Assembly: GCA_016929815.1 (NCBI GenBank)
Contig: JAFGIC010000328.1
Location: forward strand, 1-7,322
DNA from: Deltaproteobacteria bacterium
GTDB lineage: Bacteria > Desulfobacterota > DSM-4660 > Desulfatiglandales > HGW-15
DNA: 7,322 bases
Reading direction: 5' to 3'
Shown: positions 1 through 4,607 of the stretch, piece after piece
Numbering within the stretch: the first letter of the stretch is position 1
Layout: every line of letters starts with the position of its first letter
Notes under the pieces: model-generated
What the model was told of the DNA's origin: nothing
Databases searched by the model: none
Seen by the model: the letters and a program-made list of their open reading frames with translations, nothing else
Made by a program: the position numbers and the translations under genes

Positions 1-137
1 GCAATCTCGCCTGCAAGATGTCCGCCCATCCCGTCCGCGACAACATACAGGCCAAGGGAGTCTTCAATTGAAAATGAATCTTCATTCCCTTCTCTTTTAA
101 GCCCTACATCGGTTATGCCGGAAGATTTTATCTGCAA
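1..137 (-). CDS. PP2C-family Ser/Thr protein phosphatase, N-terminal fragment (cut by window edge)
   Basis: Too short to be called by a simple ORF scan. Reading the minus strand gives 45 residues that begin MQIKSSGITDVGLKREGNED and contain VADGMGGHLAGEI. These are the first two conserved blocks of bacterial PP2C (PPM) phosphatases of the Stp/PrpC/PstP type: TDVGxxRxxNED, and the ADGMGGHxAGE block whose Asp (D35) binds the catalytic metal. The enzyme removes phosphate from Ser/Thr in a Mn/Mg-dependent reaction, normally in the cytoplasm. I chose the TTG at 137-135 as start because the frame is closed by a TGA at about 170, no ATG or GTG lies between, GGAG sits 5 bases upstream of the TTG, and family members start at just this distance before the TDVG block. 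The rest of the gene lies beyond position 1. It follows the receptor kinase gene by 49 bases, so it is probably the cognate phosphatase that reverses the kinase's phosphorylations (inference). Confidence 0.9.
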   Translation of the reverse strand, partial: MQIKSSGITDVGLKREGNEDSFSIEDSLGLYVVADGMGGHLAGEI

Positions 138-151
138 AGCCGCTCCAATCC

Positions 152-180
152 AAAGGACAACCGGCTTTCACCGGTCCTTT
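152..180 (-). repeat. Hairpin between kinase and phosphatase genes
   Basis: In the transcript the arms are AAAGGA-CCGG and CCGG-UUG-UCCUUU: four G/C pairs closing a 6-nt loop (UGAAAG), a 3-nt bulge (UUG), then six more pairs. It lies entirely in the 49-bp gap between the kinase stop (187) and the phosphatase TTG (137), with its base 14 nt from the start codon and just upstream of the GGAG ribosome-binding site. There is no following U-run, so it does not look like an intrinsic terminator. It might set the relative expression of the two genes, through RNA stability or access to the ribosome-binding site; that role is inference. Confidence 0.5.
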
Positions 181-186
181 AAAAAT

Positions 187-2691
187 TTATTTAATTGAAG
201 ATTTTTCAATCCTTATCTGATCTATTCTCTGCCCGAGCGCATTAATAACCCTGGCCATCTCACCTGCGGTCCTGAATCTCTTGTTCGGATCCTTTGCCAG
301 GGCCTTATCCAGAATCTGTTCGCATACTGCGGGCAATTTCTGATTATAACTCCTGGGGGATGGGTGTTTAATCTGGGTAATCTGATACAAAAGAGCGCTT
401 AGATTTTCCCCATGAAAGGGCAACTCCCCTGTAATCATCTGGTAAAAAACCACCCCAAGTGAGAATATATCCGACCTGGGATCGACCTTTTGCCCCATGA
501 TCTGTTCCGGAGACATATAATTGGGGGTGCCCAGGATTACGCCCGTCTTTGTCCTTGAAGAGGATATTGCCTTTGCAATTCCGAAATCCGTTACCTTGAT
601 GTTTCCATTCTTTAAAAGCATGATATTCGCGGGTTTGATATCCCTGTGAATCACATTGGTCTTATGTGCGTAATCAAGCGCCTCCGCTGTTTTAGCTATA
701 ACATCCAGGACCCTCCTGAACGGGAGAAGGCTCCTCTTGGTGATAAATTTATCCAGATCCTGGCCTTCCAGAAATTCCATCGCCATGTATGTAAGGTCTC
801 CGTCTTCCCCAACATCATGAATTGTAACTATGGACGGATGGGACAGGCGGCCCGCTATTTCAGCCTCCCTGAAAAATCGTTCCTTTATCTCCTGGATCAG
901 ATCCTCCTCGAACTCATCGGAAAACCTCATGGTTTTTATGGCTACCGGGCGGTTTATCTTGGGATCCTGCGCCTTGTAAACAAGCCCCATTGATCCCTTT
1001 CCAAGGATTTCAATAATCTCATAACGTCCGACGTGGCCCTTCCTGACCCTTTCCCCCGAATCGGAGTCCTTTTCCTTAATCCTTTCGTAGTGGCCTGTTA
1101 TGGCAGATTCGTCCGAAAGCTTCAGCCCTGCAATATGATCCTCAATATCCTTATAACCGCCCAGCCCGGACAGATATTCATATACCTCCAGTGCCTTATC
1201 AAGGTTATTCTTTTTCTCATATTCAAGGCCTATTTTGTAAATGAGATCCATTGATTCGTCGTCATGGGGAAGGCTCTGAAACTTCCTGAATGCCAGATCA
1301 AGGAGACCTCTGGCCTGATAGTCCATACCGAGCACACGGGCCTCTTCCGGGGTCTCCCTCCTGAAAAGGCCGGAGGCAAAAAAATCTCTCAAGACAAGAA
1401 CCAGGTAAACCGATACAAGACATCCGGCTATATAGACAGTTTTAAACCATATCCCCAAAACGGCTAAAGATAAAACTCCGGCAGCTAATATGAGCAGGAA
1501 GGCAGCCGAGGCCGAGGCAGACCGGGCCTTCCGGCCTTGAAGGGAGGCGATGTACATCGCGGCTATCCCAGCAATAAGGATCATGACAGCCTCGATATAA
1601 GGCATCAGAGAAGGCCGGGAGACGGCGCCTGAATTTATTATATTGTCAAGCAGCCCGGCATTTAACTCAGTCTCTGTCCTGATACCAGGTATGTCCGGTA
1701 TCCCGCTCCGAGAATCATTAAAACCTATAAGCACTATCTTCCCCTTAAAGACATTTTCAGGGATGACTTCAGCATCGACAAAATCAGCGAAGGAATATCG
1801 CTTTATCTCGTAGCCGTATTTTATCAGCATCTCCCCTTCTGTAAGGGGAACTGAGAGATTTTTAAGCCGGATAATATCGTCTTCTACTTTTATATCTCCA
1901 GGTGTAAGGCCCAGGTAGGATGCCGCGATACTTAAAGAAAACGATGGAATGATGCTGCCCTTATAACCGATAAAGGCGGGATATGAACAGCCCGAATCTC
2001 CGGATGCGGGTGAAGCGGCAACCAGCCCGACCCCTGACGCGTTTTCCCCGAATGCGGGCAGGGGAAGCCGCATTTCATTCCTTGAGACGCTCGCCTTTAC
2101 CCGGGAAGAGATGCCGGAGGCATCAAGGGCATACCTGAAAAGGAAGGACGATTCATCATCCGTCTTTTTTACACCGGGTGGAACCGATTCGTAAACCGGA
2201 AGAATTACATTGCCCGCCTTTTTTATGCTGTTCTGCAGGATTGAATCATTATCTATTCTTCCCTCTATCTGTTCAAGGCTTGCAAGGACCCATCTTTTCA
2301 GGGACATATCGGCTGAAGCGGCAGGATAGGCGTCATATTTATCGTGGAATTCCCTGATCTCCTCAAGCCCTTCGTCATGTTCCGCTTCGTCAAGAGGGAT
2401 ATTAAGGCCGATAATCAGCGCCCCGCTTTCCTTCAGTAAATCTATCATCTCCGCCATGATGCGCCTAGGCCACGGCCAAGACCCAAGTTTATCAAGGCTT
2501 TTATCGTCAATCTCTACAATAACGATCCTGGCAGGATCAAGGTTGTCATCACGCGCAAGAACCGATCCGAAGTCGTATATGCCCAATTCAAATCTTTCAA
2601 GAAGAGAGATCCCAGTGAATGAAAATAACACGAACAGGAGCGATAAAATAACGCCGACTATAAGATTGATCTTTATGGTTTTATCTTCCAT
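187..2691 (-). CDS. CHASE2-domain transmembrane serine/threonine protein kinase (Hanks type)
   Basis: Receptor kinase of 834 residues from the preferred ATG (numbering used here). Residues 9-26 form an N-terminal membrane segment. About 44-351 is an extracytoplasmic CHASE2 sensor, with the typical opening ...IVIVEIDDKSLDKLGSWPWPR, a middle block AGNVILP, and a closing block FKGKIVLIG...NAGLLDNIINSG. Three membrane helices follow at about 364-383, 396-413 and 417-434. A helical TPR-like stretch (448-521) links to a kinase domain at 557-816. The catalytic set is intact: glycine loop GKGSMG (564-569), VAIK Lys586, helix-C Glu609, HRD at 682-684 with Lys686 and Asn689, DFG at 702-704, SPE at 727-729 and DIFSLG. 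The activation loop holds Thr-Lys-Thr (714-716), where PknB-type kinases carry their two autophosphorylated threonines. The role is to sense an envelope signal, ligand unknown, and phosphorylate cytoplasmic Ser/Thr targets. The frame stays open up to a TTG at 2763 (858 residues), but that start has no ribosome-binding site and lies upstream of the transcription start predicted from the candidate promoter. The ATG at 2691 places the first membrane helix at the usual distance. A PP2C phosphatase gene follows. Confidence 0.93.
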   Translation of the reverse strand: MEDKTIKINLIVGVILSLLFVLFSFTGISLLERFELGIYDFGSVLARDDNLDPARIVIVEIDDKSLDKLGSWPWPRRIMAEMIDLLKESGALIIGLNIPLDEAEHDEGLEEIREFHDKYDAYPAASADMSLKRWVLASLEQIEGRIDNDSILQNSIKKAGNVILPVYESVPPGVKKTDDESSFLFRYALDASGISSRVKASVSRNEMRLPLPAFGENASGVGLVAASPASGDSGCSYPAFIGYKGSIIPSFSLSIAASYLGLTPGDIKVEDDIIRLKNLSVPLTEGEMLIKYGYEIKRYSFADFVDAEVIPENVFKGKIVLIGFNDSRSGIPDIPGIRTETELNAGLLDNIINSGAVSRPSLMPYIEAVMILIAGIAAMYIASLQGRKARSASASAAFLLILAAGVLSLAVLGIWFKTVYIAGCLVSVYLVLVLRDFFASGLFRRETPEEARVLGMDYQARGLLDLAFRKFQSLPHDDESMDLIYKIGLEYEKKNNLDKALEVYEYLSGLGGYKDIEDHIAGLKLSDESAITGHYERIKEKDSDSGERVRKGHVGRYEIIEILGKGSMGLVYKAQDPKINRPVAIKTMRFSDEFEEDLIQEIKERFFREAEIAGRLSHPSIVTIHDVGEDGDLTYMAMEFLEGQDLDKFITKRSLLPFRRVLDVIAKTAEALDYAHKTNVIHRDIKPANIMLLKNGNIKVTDFGIAKAISSSRTKTGVILGTPNYMSPEQIMGQKVDPRSDIFSLGVVFYQMITGELPFHGENLSALLYQITQIKHPSPRSYNQKLPAVCEQILDKALAKDPNKRFRTAGEMARVINALGQRIDQIRIEKSSIK

Positions 2692-2753
2692 CAGTTCATG
2701 TTCTTTCAGATCTATTTTTTCGATAAAAATGCATTTTATAATATTTTGGAATT

Positions 2754-2782
2754 TCTCTATCAAAACAGCAAGTTAATGTCAA
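2754..2782 (-). promoter_or_regulatory. Candidate sigma70 promoter for the kinase-phosphatase pair
   Basis: On the minus strand a perfect -35 hexamer TTGACA (2782-2777) is followed by a 17-base spacer and the -10 candidate TAGAGA (2759-2754), directly preceded by TGA, which gives an extended -10 (TGn). The -10 hexamer itself is weak (TAnA only). It sits in the short gap just after the ribonuclease stop codon. The predicted transcript start, near 2747, is downstream of the TTG at 2763 but upstream of the ATG at 2691, so it favours the shorter kinase. No experimental support is available from sequence alone. Confidence 0.4.
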
Positions 2783-2803
2783 AGGAAAAACAATATTTAT
2801 ATT

Positions 2804-4342
2804 TTATGTGTTTATTTCATATTGCTCAATATGGTAATCCTTCTGAGAGATAATAACAATGCGCCTCTTAAGGGATTTTTCAAGTTCAATGATTGACAGC
2901 TGTTCATCTTCCTTAAGCACATTGGCAATCTCAGGATGGACATTGACATAAATATTTCCGCCGATATCCGGCATTAAAAGCCTCTCTCTTTCCAGGTCTC
3001 TGAAGATCTCATAGCATATGGTCTTTTTTGATTTGGTAGAGCCCCTGCCTTCACAATACATGCATTTTTCCGTCATCTGCCTGTAAAGGCTTTCCTTTGA
3101 CCTTTGCCTTGTCATTTCTATCAGGCCGAGCTCCGACATCCTGAGCACGTAGGTCCTGGCCTTATCCCTGATCATCGCCTCCTTTAAGGCCAAAAATACC
3201 TTATTCCGGTCTTCAAGGTTCTCCATATCTATGAAATCAATTACGATGAGGCCCCCGATATTTCTGAGGCGCAGTTGATAGGCTATCTCCTTGACTGCCT
3301 CGAGATTTGTATTGAGGATAGTCTCTTCCAGGTTTCTTTTGCCGACATAGCTTCCCGTATTCACATCAATGGACGTCAAGGCCTCGGTTAACTCAATGAC
3401 TATATACCCTCCCGATTTCAGCCATACCTTATTGTCCAGGAGCCGTGAAATCTCAATCTCGATACCGTACGCGTCAAATATCGGCTCCTCTCCTTTATAC
3501 AGTTCCACCGAATACCTCAGGGCCGGAGCAAAGTTGTCGATAAACTCGATAATCCTTTTATACTCCTCATCCGAATCAATAATGAGTCTGTCAATCTCTC
3601 TCGTAAAGAGGTCCCTGACAGCCTTCAGAGATACGGACAGGTCCATGTACAAAAGTCCAGGATTCGAAGATCTGTTCATTTTTTCCAGGATATCGGCCCA
3701 TAGCTTAAGCATGAAATCCATCTCGGTTTTTATCTTTTCTTTTTCAGCCCCTTCGGAGGCTGTCCTGATTATGAACCCGGTATTTTCCGGTCTTATCTCT
3801 TCTACGATATTCTTGAGACGATCACGCTCCTCCTTGTCCTTGATCCGTCTGGATATGCCGATGTGATCCACATAAGGCAGAAGCACAAGGTGCCTGCCCG
3901 GGAGGGATATATAGGATGTTAGGCGTGCGCCCTTGGTTCCGATAGGATCCTTGGATACCTGTACAACTATGCTCTGCCCTTCCTGCAGTATGGACTCGAT
4001 ATTGACGGCTTCCCCGTCTTCCGTGCTTAGATCGGGCTCCGACTCTGCATTGTCGCCTGTTTCATCGCTGTAGTCGCCGTTGGGCATGTAGATCGTGCGT
4101 CCCGGGTCCGGCAAATCTCTGTATATATCCGCCACATAGAGAAACGCGGTCCGTTCTTCTCCTATTTCGACAAAGGCCGCCTGCATACCAGGCAGGACCC
4201 TTGCAACCCTGCCTCGATAGATGTTCCCGATAAGCCCATGACCGCTCTTCCTGTCTATATGGAGTTCTGCAACAAGGCCGTTTTCAATAAGAGCCACCCT
4301 GGTTTCATGGGGTCTTACGTTTATTATAAGCTCATTTGCCAT
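2804..4342 (-). CDS. rng: Ribonuclease G/E family endoribonuclease
   Basis: 512 residues, close to E. coli RNase G (489) and to the catalytic half of RNase E; there is no long degradosome scaffold, so RNase G-like is the better label. The enzyme cuts single-stranded RNA, preferring 5'-monophosphate ends, in 5' rRNA maturation and mRNA decay. The N-terminus (INVRPHETRVALIENG) and the S1 RNA-binding region (about 38-130, with GNIYRGRV and MQAAFVEIG) are typical. The catalytic aspartates are D326 in SIDVNTG and D369 in LIVIDFIDM, 43 residues apart as in RNase E. The zinc-link cysteines C427 and C430 (CMYC) follow 58 residues after D369, again as in RNase E. An acidic, low-complexity insert (about 77-117, rich in Asp/Glu/Ser) interrupts the S1 region. 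The ATG at 4342 gives the family's usual N-terminus, although only a weak GGG-like ribosome-binding site precedes it. It lies 265 bp downstream of the radical SAM gene, a recurring pairing. Confidence 0.96.
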   Translation of the reverse strand: MANELIINVRPHETRVALIENGLVAELHIDRKSGHGLIGNIYRGRVARVLPGMQAAFVEIGEERTAFLYVADIYRDLPDPGRTIYMPNGDYSDETGDNAESEPDLSTEDGEAVNIESILQEGQSIVVQVSKDPIGTKGARLTSYISLPGRHLVLLPYVDHIGISRRIKDKEERDRLKNIVEEIRPENTGFIIRTASEGAEKEKIKTEMDFMLKLWADILEKMNRSSNPGLLYMDLSVSLKAVRDLFTREIDRLIIDSDEEYKRIIEFIDNFAPALRYSVELYKGEEPIFDAYGIEIEISRLLDNKVWLKSGGYIVIELTEALTSIDVNTGSYVGKRNLEETILNTNLEAVKEIAYQLRLRNIGGLIVIDFIDMENLEDRNKVFLALKEAMIRDKARTYVLRMSELGLIEMTRQRSKESLYRQMTEKCMYCEGRGSTKSKKTICYEIFRDLERERLLMPDIGGNIYVNVHPEIANVLKEDEQLSIIELEKSLKRRIVIISQKDYHIEQYEINT

Positions 4343-4379
4343 ATCGAACCCGGATAAAAGGATCGGCGACGCATAAAAA

Positions 4380-4409
4380 TTGATATCCTTAATCAGAATT
4401 GGAGATCAA
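4380..4409 (-). promoter_or_regulatory. Weak candidate promoter for the ribonuclease gene
   Basis: On the minus strand TTGATC (4409-4404) and TATCAA (4385-4380) are separated by 18 bases. Each matches the sigma70 consensus at four of six positions, and the site would give a leader of about 30 nt before the ATG at 4342. This is a plausible but unproven call; the ribonuclease may equally be read through from the radical SAM gene. Confidence 0.22.
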
Positions 4410-4430
4410 GATCGTCTTAAAAGGAGGCAT

Positions 4431-4454
4431 GCATAAAGGCGCAAGGCTTTATGC
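4431..4454 (-). repeat. Perfect 8-bp inverted repeat (stem-loop)
   Basis: GCATAAAG (4431-4438) and CTTTATGC (4447-4454) are perfect reverse complements around an 8-base loop, so the transcript of either strand can fold into a short stem-loop. The loop together with the last stem base is GGCGCAAGG, which has a second perfect partner at 4503-4511, so the two pairings compete. No U-run follows, so it is not a standard intrinsic terminator. It lies inside the heptad array. Confidence 0.6.
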
Positions 4455-4558
4455 TTAAGGTTTCAGGTTTCTATTCGCAGTTACTTTAATGTCTGAGTTT
4501 TTCCTTGCGCCCTGAGCCATACGCCTTGTGCCATTGGGATTTCAAATATCGCCTTTCA
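4433..4558. repeat. Pair of degenerate 7-bp repeat arrays in inverted orientation
   Basis: The left array has 7-base units read on the plus strand: ATAAAGG, CGCAAGG, CTTTATG, CTTAAGG, TTTCAGG (4433-4467), with a perfect AGGTTTC tandem at 4458-4471. The right array has CCTTGCG, CCCTGAG, CCATACG, CCTTGTG, CCATTGG (4503-4537). All five right units begin CC and end G, and read on the other strand they have the same NNNNAGG-like form as the left units. CGCAAGG on the left is the exact reverse complement of CCTTGCG on the right, within a 9-bp inverted repeat (4438-4446 and 4503-4511). The seven-base phase continues more weakly to CCTTTCA at 4552-4558. About 35 bases without the motif separate the arrays. 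It fills much of the gap between the radical SAM and ribonuclease genes. The origin is unknown: a degenerate heptanucleotide repeat family or a relic of a small palindromic element. Confidence 0.6.
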
Positions 4559-4560
4559 AA

Positions 4561-4579
4561 GACAATCATTATCATTAAA
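4561..4579 (-). promoter_or_regulatory. Fur-box-like sequence
   Basis: The minus-strand sequence TTTAATGATAATGATTGTC matches 15 of 19 positions of the classic Fur box GATAATGATAATCATTATC, including the central AATGATAAT run. It lies just after the radical SAM stop codon and about 220 bp before the ribonuclease start. Fur or a related ferric-uptake-family repressor could bind there, but the distance to the ribonuclease start is large and AT-rich intergenic DNA gives false hits, so this is only a candidate operator. Confidence 0.3.
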
Positions 4580-4607
4580 GCATCAACTTTTTAATTTTAC
4601 CAGAAGA

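Noticed and set aside
646..993. 115-residue plus-strand open frame over the kinase domain
   Set aside because: It is antisense to the catalytic core of the kinase, and its translation shows no domain.
187..2691. Kinase and phosphatase as the PpkA/PppA pair of a type VI secretion system
   Set aside because: No secretion component is present in the window and CHASE2 is not a mark of PpkA; the pair is more simply a stand-alone signalling module.
2786..2803. AATATAAATATT followed by GTTTTT after the ribonuclease stop, terminator-like on the minus strand
   Set aside because: The stem is only five A/T pairs with a two-base loop, so it is too weak to call an intrinsic terminator.
3369..3866. 165-residue plus-strand open frame
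   Set aside because: It lies wholly inside the ribonuclease gene on the opposite strand, its translation is Ser/Ile-rich with no family pattern, and the minus-strand frame has all the catalytic motifs.
4433..4558. Heptad arrays considered as a CRISPR array
   Set aside because: Units are 7 bases, degenerate and contiguous, with no 23-37 bp repeats, no regular spacers and no cas genes.
4570..4595. ATTAAA/TTTAAT inverted repeat after the radical SAM stop
   Set aside because: A/T-only stem without a U-run; not convincing as a terminator.
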